This document shows positions 14,572-22,813 of a DNA stretch of 64,000 nt, one piece after another. The position numbers and the translations under genes were made by a program. The stretch's first letter is position 1. Each line of letters starts with the position of its first letter. Source of the DNA: Streptomyces mashuensis (GTDB lineage Bacteria; Actinomycetota; Actinomycetes; Streptomycetales; Streptomycetaceae); contig NZ_BNBD01000019.1 of assembly GCF_014654785.1 (NCBI RefSeq), positions 1 to 64,000 of the forward strand. Reading direction: 5' to 3'. The notes under the pieces are model-generated. The model was not told where the DNA came from. It did no database searches and saw only the letters and a program-made list of their open reading frames with translations.

Positions 14572-17268
14572 ATGTCGGGGCAACAGTGTGAATCGAACCC
14601 TTCTGCCGCCCTGTTCGAGCGTGAGCGCGAGCTCGAAGTCGTCGAACAGGCGGTACGCGGTCTGTGCGACCGGGCCGACGGGCGGCGGGAGGTCAGGCGG
14701 GGCGGCCTGCTGCTGTTCAGCGGCGACGCCGGCCTGGGAAAGACGGCGCTGCTGCAGCAGACGCGGCGCGTCGCCGAGAGTTGTGAGGGCCGGTGCGTGG
14801 TGCTGTCCGCGCGCGGCAGCAGGTCGGCGGAGAAGGTGCCCTTCCACGTCGTACGGCAGCTGCTCCAGCCGACCCTGGCCGCCATGAGCACCGAGGAGCG
14901 GCAGGAACTGTTCGGCGGCTGGTACGAGATCGCCGGGCCCGCGCTGGGCATCGTGCCACCGCTGGGGCCGCAGGCCGATCCGCAAGGTGTGCGCGACGGC
15001 CTCGACTGGGTGATCACCCAACTCGCCCTCAAGTACAAACCCTTGATCGTCCTCATCGATGACGCCCACTGGGCGGACCAGGAGTCGCTGTCCTGGTTCA
15101 CCTCCTTCGCGGTGCGGCTGACGGAGTTGCCCCTACTGGTCGTCCTCGCCTACCGCCCGCTGGAACTGCCCGACCACAGCCCGGCCTTCCGCGAGCTGGT
15201 GCAGGAAGGCGCCGCCAGCCCCACCGAGCTGCGAGCCCTGACACCGGACGCGGTGGCCGGACTGGTGCGGGACGCCCTGGGCCCCGGCGCCGACGACCCG
15301 TTCTGCCGCGAGGTGTGGGCGGTCACCGGGGGAAATCCCTACGAGACCGTCGAGCTGATAGCCAAGGCACAGGACCGCCGGATGGAGCCGGTCGAGGAAT
15401 CGGCCGCCCTCCTGCGCGACCTCGGCGCCGCCGCCCGCGGCCGCGGCCTGGTGTCCCGGCTCGAGAAACTGGGCCCCTCGGTCACCCGGTTCGCCTGGGC
15501 CGCCGCCGTGCTGGGCACCGAGATCGACGCCAAACTCGCCGCCAACCTGGCGGGCATGGGCCCGTCCGAGGCGGCGGACGCCGCCGACCGGCTGCGCGAG
15601 GCCCGTATCCTCACCGGAACCACGTCCCTGGAGTTCTTCCACCCGCTGATCGCCACCTCCGTCTACAAGGGCATTCCGGCCGCGACCCGTACGGCCATGC
15701 ACGGCCAGGCCGCCTGGCTCTCCGCCGACGCCGGCAAGGGTGTGGCCGTGTCCGCCCGGCACCTGCTGGAGGTCCATCCGGACAACGATCCCGACGTGGT
15801 GAACCAGTTGCGCGCGGCGGCCCGTGAGCACCTGGCCGTCGGTGCCCCGGACGCCGCCCGCAACTGCCTGGAGCGCGCCCTTCTGGAGCCACCGGCGGAG
15901 GAGGACCGGGCCACCGTGCTGTACGAGCTCGGCTGTGCGGCGCTGCTCACGTCCCCGCAGACGACCGTCAACCACCTGCGGGCGGCCCTGGACCTGCCGG
16001 ACCTGAGCGACGACCTCCGGGTGGACGCCACCTACCGGCTCTCCCAGGCGTACGCACACAACAACCAGCTCAGGGAGGCCGCCGAAGTGGTGGCCGACCA
16101 GGCCCTGCGCACCCCCGCGGGCACCGGGCGGATGCGGCTCCAGGCCGCGCACTTCCTCTGGAAGGGCATCCAGGTCGAGGAGGAGGACGCCGAGGGCAGG
16201 TCACGGAGGATCGCCGAGCTGACCCGGGACCTCAAGGGCCGGGACAACTCGGAGCGGGCCCTGCTCCTGCTGCGGGCGTGGGACGGGATGATCCGCGGCG
16301 AGAACGCCCTGGAGGTCAACGAGTTCATCGACCGGGCGCTGGTCGACGGCAAGCAGGCACCCGGAATGAGCTGGACGAACCTGGAGTGGGGATTCGAGAT
16401 CCCCAGCCTGGCGAGGATCGTCTACGCGTTCACGGACCGGCTCGACGAGGCCGCCGTGCTCTTCGACAAGGCGGTGCGCGAGTTCGAGGCCGCCGGCTGG
16501 AGCGGGGCGCACCTGGCGTTCGCGCACGACTTCCGCGGCCTGGTGCTGCGCCGGCGCGGCAAGCTGGCCGAAGCGGAGGAAGCGCTGCGCAGAGGACTGG
16601 CGCTGGGGCACCGTCTGGGCTCCGGGCTTCCCCTCCAGCGGAACGGCACGTGCCTGCTCATCGACACGCTGATCGCCCGCGGCAAGGTCGACGAGGCACA
16701 GAAGGTGGCGGAGGAGAACACCTTCCTGCCGCCCTACTCGCCTGCTGTCGTCCTGCCGGACGCCGCCTGCCTGGCGGGCCGGCTGTTGCTGGAGCGCGGC
16801 ATGGTCAAGGAGGCGATCGCCGAGCTGGAGGCGGCGGGGCGAAGGCTGGAGGAGCGGGGCCGGAACAACGTGGTGTGGGCACCATGGGCGCTCGACCTGG
16901 CCAGGGCCGTCGCCGACGAGGAGCCCGAGCGGGCGCGGGCCCTGGCCGACCGGGCGCTGAGGCACGCCCAGATCTTCGGCACGGACACCGCCATCGGCGA
17001 GACGCTGCGCCGGTCCGCGGTGCTGGAGGGCCCCGAGGAGCGGCTCGTCACCCTGGAGCGTGCGGTGCACTTCCTCAGCACGTCGCCCTGCCGGTACGAG
17101 TACGCGGCCGCGCTGGTGGACCACGGCGCGGCGCTGCGTGCGGTGGGCCGGCGGGCCGAGGCCGTCGAGCGACTGCAGGCGGGGCTGACCCTCGCCGAGC
17201 GCTGCGGTGCCGACGGGCTGGTGACCCGGGCGCGGGCAGAGACCGAGGCGTGCGCGACGAAGGACTGA
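14572..17268 (+). CDS. Large AAA ATPase/TPR protein, LAL-type without LuxR domain
   Basis: An 898-residue protein. The N-terminal NTPase has Walker A FSGDAGLGKT (Lys57) and Walker B LIVLIDDAHW (Asp163-Asp164), as in LAL (large ATP-binding regulators of the LuxR family). The long remainder is helical, with repeats such as GKLAEAEEALRRGLALGHRL that look like TPRs. LAL proteins normally end in a LuxR helix-turn-helix of about 60 residues. Here the sequence stops at ARAETEACATKD with no such domain, so direct DNA binding is not expected. GGGGAG precedes the ATG. It is divergent from the conservon. Confidence 0.8.
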   Translation: MSGQQCESNPSAALFERERELEVVEQAVRGLCDRADGRREVRRGGLLLFSGDAGLGKTALLQQTRRVAESCEGRCVVLSARGSRSAEKVPFHVVRQLLQPTLAAMSTEERQELFGGWYEIAGPALGIVPPLGPQADPQGVRDGLDWVITQLALKYKPLIVLIDDAHWADQESLSWFTSFAVRLTELPLLVVLAYRPLELPDHSPAFRELVQEGAASPTELRALTPDAVAGLVRDALGPGADDPFCREVWAVTGGNPYETVELIAKAQDRRMEPVEESAALLRDLGAAARGRGLVSRLEKLGPSVTRFAWAAAVLGTEIDAKLAANLAGMGPSEAADAADRLREARILTGTTSLEFFHPLIATSVYKGIPAATRTAMHGQAAWLSADAGKGVAVSARHLLEVHPDNDPDVVNQLRAAAREHLAVGAPDAARNCLERALLEPPAEEDRATVLYELGCAALLTSPQTTVNHLRAALDLPDLSDDLRVDATYRLSQAYAHNNQLREAAEVVADQALRTPAGTGRMRLQAAHFLWKGIQVEEEDAEGRSRRIAELTRDLKGRDNSERALLLLRAWDGMIRGENALEVNEFIDRALVDGKQAPGMSWTNLEWGFEIPSLARIVYAFTDRLDEAAVLFDKAVREFEAAGWSGAHLAFAHDFRGLVLRRRGKLAEAEEALRRGLALGHRLGSGLPLQRNGTCLLIDTLIARGKVDEAQKVAEENTFLPPYSPAVVLPDAACLAGRLLLERGMVKEAIAELEAAGRRLEERGRNNVVWAPWALDLARAVADEEPERARALADRALRHAQIFGTDTAIGETLRRSAVLEGPEERLVTLERAVHFLSTSPCRYEYAAALVDHGAALRAVGRRAEAVERLQAGLTLAERCGADGLVTRARAETEACATKD

Positions 17269-17283
17269 GGGTTCCCGGCAGTC

Positions 17284-17313
17284 GCCGGGTGTCGTGGATT
17301 CACGACGCCCGGC
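17284..17313. terminator. Bidirectional terminator between the LAL-type gene and ku
   Basis: GCCGGG-T-GTCGTG and CACGAC-G-CCCGGC form a 13-pair stem with a single T.G position and a GATT loop, followed on the + strand by CGCCTTTTT. The right arm covers the ku stop codon, so the ku message ends in the same hairpin. Confidence 0.7.
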
Positions 17314-18304
17314 GGCCCGCCTTTTTCGCCGTCGTCTTCTTGGCCGTGGTGGCAGTGGTCTTCGTGCCGCTCTTTGCCGTTGCCTTGCTGCTGCCCGCCG
17401 TCTTTTTCGCACTGCTTTTCGCGGAGCTCGTGGAAGTCGTCGACTTCGTCGCCGTTTTCCGGCCACGGCCCGACGCCGTACGCGCCGCCGCTTTTCCGCC
17501 GCCTTCTTTTGCGCCTTCCTTCGTGCCTTCCTTCCGGCCCGCCGTCTCGATCGAGGCCTGGAGGGCGGCCATGAGGTCGATGACGTTCCCGGGGGCCGGG
17601 GTGACCTTCTTCTTCGGGGCGGGCCGGTGCTCCAGGTGGGCGCTGATGAGTTCGCCGAGGGCCACCTCGTACTCGTCCTCCAGGGCTTCGAGCTCGAAGT
17701 CCTCGGAGAGGGTGTCCATCAGGCTGGTGGCCATCTTGAGCTCCTGCGGGCGGACCGTGACCGACTCGGGGGGTGCCAGGCCGGCGGGTTCGCGGATCTC
17801 GTCGGGCCAGTACATGGTGTGCAGCGTCAGCAGGTCGCGGTGGACGCGCAGCAGTGCCAGCGACTCCCGGGTCCGGAGGGCGATCTTGGTGACGGCGACC
17901 CGCTCCGTCTGCCGCAGCGTCTCGCGCAGCAGCACGTACGGCTTCTCGGCGGCCGTGCTGTCGGGCGCCAGGTAGTAGGAGTTGGCCAGCTGGAGGGGGT
18001 CGATCCGGTCGGCGCCGACGAACGCGAGCACGTCGATGAGCTTCTTGCTGGGGACGGGCAGTCCGGCCAGGTCGTTCTGGGTGACGACGGCGGTGTTGCC
18101 CTCGTCGTCCTCGAAGCCCTTGGCCACGTGCTCGTAGGGGATCTCCTTGCCGCAGGCGTCGCACACGCGCTTCAGGTGGATCCGGCCGCCGTCCTGGTCG
18201 TGGACCTGGTGGAGCCTGATGCCGTGCTCCTGTGTGGCGGCGTACAGCCGTACGGGGACGGAGACCAGCCCGAACCCGATCGCGCCTTTCCACATCGTCC
18301 GCAT
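17300..18304 (-). CDS. ku: Ku, non-homologous end-joining DNA-binding protein
   Basis: A 334-residue bacterial Ku that encircles DNA ends and recruits LigD. The conserved start, MWKGAIGFGLVSVPVRLY, and motifs such as VCDACGKEIPYEH and the central TLHTMYWPDEIR are all present. The core ends near residue 255 with PGNVIDLMAALQASIE. After that comes a tail of about 75 residues rich in Lys, Thr, Ala and Ser, which in actinobacterial Ku proteins helps bind DNA. AT-rich Lys codons make this tail compositionally distinct. GGAGGA precedes ATG 18304. It is divergent from the LigD polymerase with only 32 bases between. Confidence 0.95.
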   Translation of the reverse strand: MRTMWKGAIGFGLVSVPVRLYAATQEHGIRLHQVHDQDGGRIHLKRVCDACGKEIPYEHVAKGFEDDEGNTAVVTQNDLAGLPVPSKKLIDVLAFVGADRIDPLQLANSYYLAPDSTAAEKPYVLLRETLRQTERVAVTKIALRTRESLALLRVHRDLLTLHTMYWPDEIREPAGLAPPESVTVRPQELKMATSLMDTLSEDFELEALEDEYEVALGELISAHLEHRPAPKKKVTPAPGNVIDLMAALQASIETAGRKEGTKEGAKEGGGKAAARTASGRGRKTATKSTTSTSSAKSSAKKTAGSSKATAKSGTKTTATTAKKTTAKKAGRRAS

Positions 18305-18336
18305 AGTTTTATTCCTCCACGGGGAATTCCTACCTT

Positions 18337-19242
18337 ATGCCCGCTTCTTCGGACCGGCAGGTGGTGGAGCTCGACGGCCACCGGCTGTCCCTGTCCCACC
18401 TGGACCGGGTGCTCTTCCCCGGCTCGGGCCACACCAAGGCCGAGATCCTGCGGTACTACGCGGAGATCGCCCCGGCGATGGTGCCGCACGTCGACGGGCG
18501 GGCCGCGTCCTTCGTGCGGGCGCCGGAGGGGACGGCGAGCGAGAGCTGGATCGCCAAGACCCCGCCGAACGGATCACCCGGATGGGTCCCCGTCGTCCCG
18601 GTGCCGCACCGGGAGGGCGTCACCGAGCAGATCATGATCGACTCGGCGGCGGCGCTGATCGCCATGGTCAACCTGGGGGCGTACGAGGTGCACGTGCCGC
18701 AGTGGCGGGCGGCCGCCGGGCCGGAGCGGCACGACCGCCTCGTCGTCGACCTGGACCCCGGCCCCGGCCTGGACCTCGTCGCCTGCTGCCGGGTGGCGCA
18801 GCGGCTGCGGCAGCTGCTGGCGGAGGACGGCCTCACCCCGTACCCGGTGGTCTCCGGCGCCAAGGGGCTGCACCTGTACGCGCCCGTCCACCCCGCCTCG
18901 GGCCGGGCCACCGCGGGCTACGCCAAGGCCATGGGCGCGCGGCTGCGCGACGAGCACCCGGGGCTGATCGTGGTCGCCATGGCGAAGGCCGAGCGGGCCG
19001 GGAAGGTGTTCATCGACTGGTCGCAGAACGCGAGCGCCAAGACCACCGCCGCGCCCTACACGGTGCGGCTGCTGGCCGACCGGCCGGGCGTGGCCGCGCC
19101 GGTCACCTGGGAGGAGGTCGAGGCGTGCACGGACCCCGCCGACCTCGCGTTCGGCCCGGAGGAGGTGCTGGCGCGGTTCGCCGCCGACGGCGACCTGCTG
19201 GCGGACCTCACGGGCGACGCCGTCCGGGCGGCCCTGCCGTGA
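18337..19242 (+). CDS. ligD: LigD-type NHEJ primase/polymerase
   Basis: A 301-residue stand-alone polymerase domain of the LigD system. The metal-binding motif is VDLDPGPG, followed by the SGAKGLHLYAP loop and FIDWSQN, all typical of LigD polymerases that fill gaps and add ribonucleotides at breaks. There is no ligase or phosphoesterase domain in this polypeptide, so the system is split. Start and stop positions are unambiguous. The gene shares a 32-base divergent promoter region with ku and converges on the ligase gene with just three bases between the stop codons. Confidence 0.93.
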   Translation: MPASSDRQVVELDGHRLSLSHLDRVLFPGSGHTKAEILRYYAEIAPAMVPHVDGRAASFVRAPEGTASESWIAKTPPNGSPGWVPVVPVPHREGVTEQIMIDSAAALIAMVNLGAYEVHVPQWRAAAGPERHDRLVVDLDPGPGLDLVACCRVAQRLRQLLAEDGLTPYPVVSGAKGLHLYAPVHPASGRATAGYAKAMGARLRDEHPGLIVVAMAKAERAGKVFIDWSQNASAKTTAAPYTVRLLADRPGVAAPVTWEEVEACTDPADLAFGPEEVLARFAADGDLLADLTGDAVRAALP

Positions 19243-19245
19243 GCC

Positions 19246-20199
19246 TCAGCCGCCCAGGTCCGTGAGGTCCGGGCGGAGCCGGTGCCAGGTGGGGTGGCGC
19301 AGCCGGCCGGAGGCCGTCCAGCCGGTGAAGGTGATCTCCGCGACGAGCCGGGGCTCGGCCCAGTGGGCGCCGGGCACGTCGACGGGGCCGGTGAACGGCG
19401 ATCCGGGGCGGGCGAGCACGGCGAGGTAGCGGGCGAGGTCGGCGCGCTCCCGCTCGGACAGGCCCGAGCCGACCGAGCCCGCGTACCGCAGCCCGTCCTC
19501 CTCCCACAGGCCGACGAGCACCGCACCGGGCAGCCCGCGGAGCCGCCCCTTGCCCTCGGCCCAGCCGCCGATGACCACGTCGAGCGTGACGACGTGCTTG
19601 GTCTTGCGCCAGTGCGGCGAGCGCAGGCCGGGGGTGTACGGGGAGGTGAGCCGTTTGGCGAGGACGCCCTCGAAACCGGCGGCGAGGGTGGCCTCCCACG
19701 CCTGCCGGCCGTGGCCCTCCAGGTGTCCGGGCACGGACCAGGCGGGCCCGTCGAGGCCGAGCCCGGCGAGGGCGGCGCGGCGCTCGGTGTAGGGCAGGGC
19801 GGTCAGGAGTTCGCCGTCGAGGTACATGAGGTCGAACAGCATGAGGCGGACCGGGCAGTCGCCGGCGAGCCCGGCGGCCTTCCGGGCGTCGGTGACGCCC
19901 ATGCGGCGTTGCAGCAGCCCGAAGTCGGGCCGCCCGGCCGCGTCGAGGGCGACCACCTCGCCGTCGAGGACGGCCGGCCGTCCGGCCAGCTGTTCCCCGA
20001 GGCCGGCGAGCTCGGGGTAGGTGGCGGTGGCGTCGTTGCCGGCGCGGGTGGTCAGGCGGAGGCCGCCGTCGCCGGGGGCGCCGGCCACGCACCGTACGCC
20101 GTCCCACTTGACCTCGTACGCCCAGTCGGCGTCCTCGTGCTCGCCGGGCAGGGGTGCGGGGGTGGCGAGCATGGGCCGGATGCCGGGGAGGCGGGTCAC
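19246..20199 (-). CDS. ATP-dependent DNA ligase, LigD ligase-domain type
   Basis: A 317-residue minimal ATP-dependent ligase. The nucleotidyl lysine lies in YEVKWDGVR, motif III-IV segments are LMLFDLMYLDG and FEGVLAKR, and motif V is WRKTKH. An OB-fold region follows (VVIGGWAEGKG), and the C-terminus, HPTWHRLRPD, is typical of LigD ligase domains. GTG 20199 overlaps the PHP gene's stop by 4 bases, so both are translated from one message. With Ku and the polymerase across the convergent junction it completes an end-joining set. Confidence 0.93.
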   Translation of the reverse strand: MTRLPGIRPMLATPAPLPGEHEDADWAYEVKWDGVRCVAGAPGDGGLRLTTRAGNDATATYPELAGLGEQLAGRPAVLDGEVVALDAAGRPDFGLLQRRMGVTDARKAAGLAGDCPVRLMLFDLMYLDGELLTALPYTERRAALAGLGLDGPAWSVPGHLEGHGRQAWEATLAAGFEGVLAKRLTSPYTPGLRSPHWRKTKHVVTLDVVIGGWAEGKGRLRGLPGAVLVGLWEEDGLRYAGSVGSGLSERERADLARYLAVLARPGSPFTGPVDVPGAHWAEPRLVAEITFTGWTASGRLRHPTWHRLRPDLTDLGG

Positions 20200-21209
20200 C
20201 GGGATCTCGTCCAGTCCAGCAGCCGGTCGGCGGGCCAGGTGGTGATGACGCGGTCGGCGGGGATGCCGCACTCCTCGGCGCGGGCGCAGCCGTAGACCTG
20301 CCAGTCGAGCTGGCCGGGCGCGTGGGCGTCGCTGTCGATGGCGAACAGCACGCCCGCGTCCAGGGCCTGGCGCAGCAGGCGGCGGGGCGGGTCGAGCCGT
20401 TCGGGGCGGCAGTTGATCTCCACGGCGGTGCCGTACTCGGCGCAGGCGGCGAAGACCATGGCGGCGTCGAACTGCGACTCGGGCCGTCCGCGGCCGGCGT
20501 GCAGCCGGCCGGTGCAGTGGCCCAGGACGTCCACGAGCGGGCTGGCCACGGCCGCCACCATGCGGCGCGTCATGCTCTCGCGGTCCATGCGCAGCTTGGA
20601 GTGGACGGAGGCGACCACGACGTCGAGGCGTTCCAGCAGCTCCTGCTCCTGGTCGAGCGCCCCGTCGTCGAGGATGTCGCACTCGATGCCGGTGAGCAGC
20701 CGGAAGCCGTCGCCGAGGGTGTCGCCGACCTCGGCGACCAGCTCCAGCTGCTGCCGCAGGCGGTCGGCGGACAGGCCGCGGGCGACGGTCAGCCGGGGCG
20801 AGTGGTCGGTGAGGGCCGCCCACTCGTGGCCGAGGTCGCGGGCCGTGCGGGCCATCTCCTCGACCGGGCTGCCGCCGTCGGACCAGTCGGAGTGCAGGTG
20901 GCAGTCGCCGCGCAGGGCCGCCCGCAGCTCGCCGCCGCCCTCGGTGAGCGGGCCGCCGGCCTCCTGTTCCAGGTGGCCGAGGTAGCCGGGCTCGGCGCCG
21001 CTGAGCGCTTCGGTGACCACGCCGGCGGTGGTGGGCCCGATGCCCTTGAGGTCCGTCAGTGATCCGCTGTCGGCGCGGCGCCGCAGCTCGGCCGGGGGCA
21101 GGCCGGCGACCACGGCGGCGGCCGTGCGGAACGCCTTCACCCGGTAGGTGGGCGCCTGGGAGCGCTCCAGCAGGAACGCGATGCGCTCCAGCGCGGCCAC
21201 GGGCTCCAT
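20196..21209 (-). CDS. PHP-domain phosphoesterase with helix-hairpin-helix
   Basis: A 337-residue protein. Residues 1-80 form a helical region with a helix-hairpin-helix, LKGIGPTTAGVV, as in family X polymerases. Residues 100-330 are a PHP domain with metal ligands visible in CHLHSDWSDG, LTDHSP, GIECDI, ASVHSK, LGHCTGR, EINCRPER and DSDAHAP. The same fold at the C-terminus of bacterial PolX is a 3' exonuclease/phosphatase; here the polymerase part is absent. GTG-type coupling to the ligase suggests DNA-end cleaning in end joining (inference). ATG 21209 has GGAGG 10-12 bases upstream. Confidence 0.88.
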   Translation of the reverse strand: MEPVAALERIAFLLERSQAPTYRVKAFRTAAAVVAGLPPAELRRRADSGSLTDLKGIGPTTAGVVTEALSGAEPGYLGHLEQEAGGPLTEGGGELRAALRGDCHLHSDWSDGGSPVEEMARTARDLGHEWAALTDHSPRLTVARGLSADRLRQQLELVAEVGDTLGDGFRLLTGIECDILDDGALDQEQELLERLDVVVASVHSKLRMDRESMTRRMVAAVASPLVDVLGHCTGRLHAGRGRPESQFDAAMVFAACAEYGTAVEINCRPERLDPPRRLLRQALDAGVLFAIDSDAHAPGQLDWQVYGCARAEECGIPADRVITTWPADRLLDWTRSR

Positions 21210-21277
21210 CGCACCACCACCTCCGCGCCTCCGCCGTTTCGCGCTCTTTCCACCGTCTCTCCACCGTGCGGTACGTG

Positions 21278-22717
21278 TCAGGAGCCCGCCAGCCGCGTCG
21301 GTGGCAGGAACTCGCCGATCAGGGTGCGGTGCCACCAGGCGCCGGTCTCGCGCAGCTCCCGCCAGGTGGTGAAGCGGTAGAGGTAGAGGCGGGCGCGGAC
21401 GTGCCGGGGCGGGGTGCCGGGGAAGGGGTTGACGCGCAGCAGGCGCAGGGTGTCGCGGTCGCCGGTGAGCAGCCGCTCGACCAGCGGGCCGAACCAGTCG
21501 CGCGCGTAGCCGGGGGAGATGGCGGCGAACCACATGAGCCAGTCGAGCCGCAGGTGCCAGGGCGCGAACTGGCGGGGCAGCCGCCGTACGTCGCCGGGCT
21601 TGCCCTTGAACTCGTACTCCCGCCACGGGGTGCCGTCGGTGAGGTGCTCGGCGTCGGTGCCCTCGATGACCACCTCGTAGCGGCTGCGGTTGACGCTGCC
21701 GAAGGCGCCGTAGGTGTTGACCAGGTGGTAGGGGTTGAACGACATGTTCATGCGCTGCTGCGGGGAGATCAGGTTGAGGGCGGGCCAGTAGCTGAGGGCG
21801 ACCACCAGGGCGGTGGCGGCGAGCACCAGCGCGACGAACCAGGAGGGCGGCGCGGGGGCGAGGGAGTGGGCCGGCAGGCCGAGGAGGTCCGCGAGGGCGG
21901 AGCCGTCGACGGCGGAGAAGGCGACGAGGATCGTCACCCAGTTGAGCCAGGAGAAGTTGCCGGAGGCGACGAGCCAGAGCTGGGTGCAGATGATCACGGC
22001 GGCGGCCACGCCCGCCACCGGCTGCGGGGTGAACAGGGCGAGCGGCACCACCAGCTGGGCGACGTGGTTGGCGGCCACCTCGACGCGGTGCAGGGGGCCG
22101 GGCAGGTGGTGGAAGAACCAGCTCAGCGGGCCCGGCATGGGCTGGGTCTCGTGGTGGTAGTGGAGGCAGGTCAGGTCGCGCCAGCAGGGGTCGCCGCGCA
22201 GCTTGATCAGCCCGGCGCCGAACTCGACCCGGAAGAGCAGCCAGCGCATCAGCCACAGCACGAGGACGGGCGGGTCGGTGTCCGCGTTGCCCAGGAAAAT
22301 CGCGAGGAAGCCGGTCTCCAGCAGCAGGGACTCCCAGCCGAAGCCGTACCACGTCTGGCCGACGTTGACGATCGACAGGTAGAGCGCCCACAGCGCCGCC
22401 CACAGGGCCATGGCGGCCCCCAGCGGCACCGCGTCGGCGGCCCCGCCGGCCACCGCGGCCGCCAGCAGCGTCCCGCCCCAGGCCCAGGCGGCGAAGAAGC
22501 GGTCCGAGTAGTGCAGCTGGAAGACGCTGGGCGCGCGGCGCGCGGGGACGTACGCCACGTAGCGGGGCACCGGCGTCATGCCCCGCTCGCCGATGAGGGC
22601 GCGGAACTGGAGGGCCGCGGAGAGGAAGGCGACCAGGTAGAGCAGCGCCAGGCCGCGCTGGAACACCAGGCGGCTCAGCCAGTAGTCGGGGCCGGTGAAC
22701 CACTCCATGGCCGTCAC
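21278..22717 (-). CDS. Lipase maturation factor family membrane protein
   Basis: About 479 residues with many hydrophobic helices over residues 15-290 and a soluble C-terminal domain. FGWESLLLETGFLAIFL and the C-terminal segment FAPWHLRLDWLMWFA are characteristic of the lipase maturation factor (LMF/DUF1222) family, which in vertebrates folds lipases in the ER. The role in bacteria is not known. GTG 22717 has AGGGGG six bases upstream; ATG 22708 is the alternative. It lies 68 bases before the PHP gene on the same strand and is probably in that operon, though a functional link to DNA repair is not obvious. Confidence 0.85.
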   Translation of the reverse strand: MTAMEWFTGPDYWLSRLVFQRGLALLYLVAFLSAALQFRALIGERGMTPVPRYVAYVPARRAPSVFQLHYSDRFFAAWAWGGTLLAAAVAGGAADAVPLGAAMALWAALWALYLSIVNVGQTWYGFGWESLLLETGFLAIFLGNADTDPPVLVLWLMRWLLFRVEFGAGLIKLRGDPCWRDLTCLHYHHETQPMPGPLSWFFHHLPGPLHRVEVAANHVAQLVVPLALFTPQPVAGVAAAVIICTQLWLVASGNFSWLNWVTILVAFSAVDGSALADLLGLPAHSLAPAPPSWFVALVLAATALVVALSYWPALNLISPQQRMNMSFNPYHLVNTYGAFGSVNRSRYEVVIEGTDAEHLTDGTPWREYEFKGKPGDVRRLPRQFAPWHLRLDWLMWFAAISPGYARDWFGPLVERLLTGDRDTLRLLRVNPFPGTPPRHVRARLYLYRFTTWRELRETGAWWHRTLIGEFLPPTRLAGS

Positions 22718-22756
22718 GGGTACCCCCTGATCGCGCTCCCGCTCGATTCGGGCGGA

Positions 22757-22792
22757 GAAATCGAAGAAACCGAAGAAATCGAAGAAACGGAC
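22757..22792. repeat. A-rich 9-bp tandem repeat
   Basis: Four consecutive 9-base units begin with GAAA (GAAATCGAA, GAAACCGAA, GAAATCGAA, GAAACGGAC). This is a purine-rich, AT-rich island in GC-rich DNA, just before the start of the SpoIIE-type gene and after the start of the divergent membrane protein gene. It probably overlaps one or both promoters. Confidence 0.75.
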
Positions 22793-22813
22793 AAAAGATG
22801 GCAGAGTGGCCCT

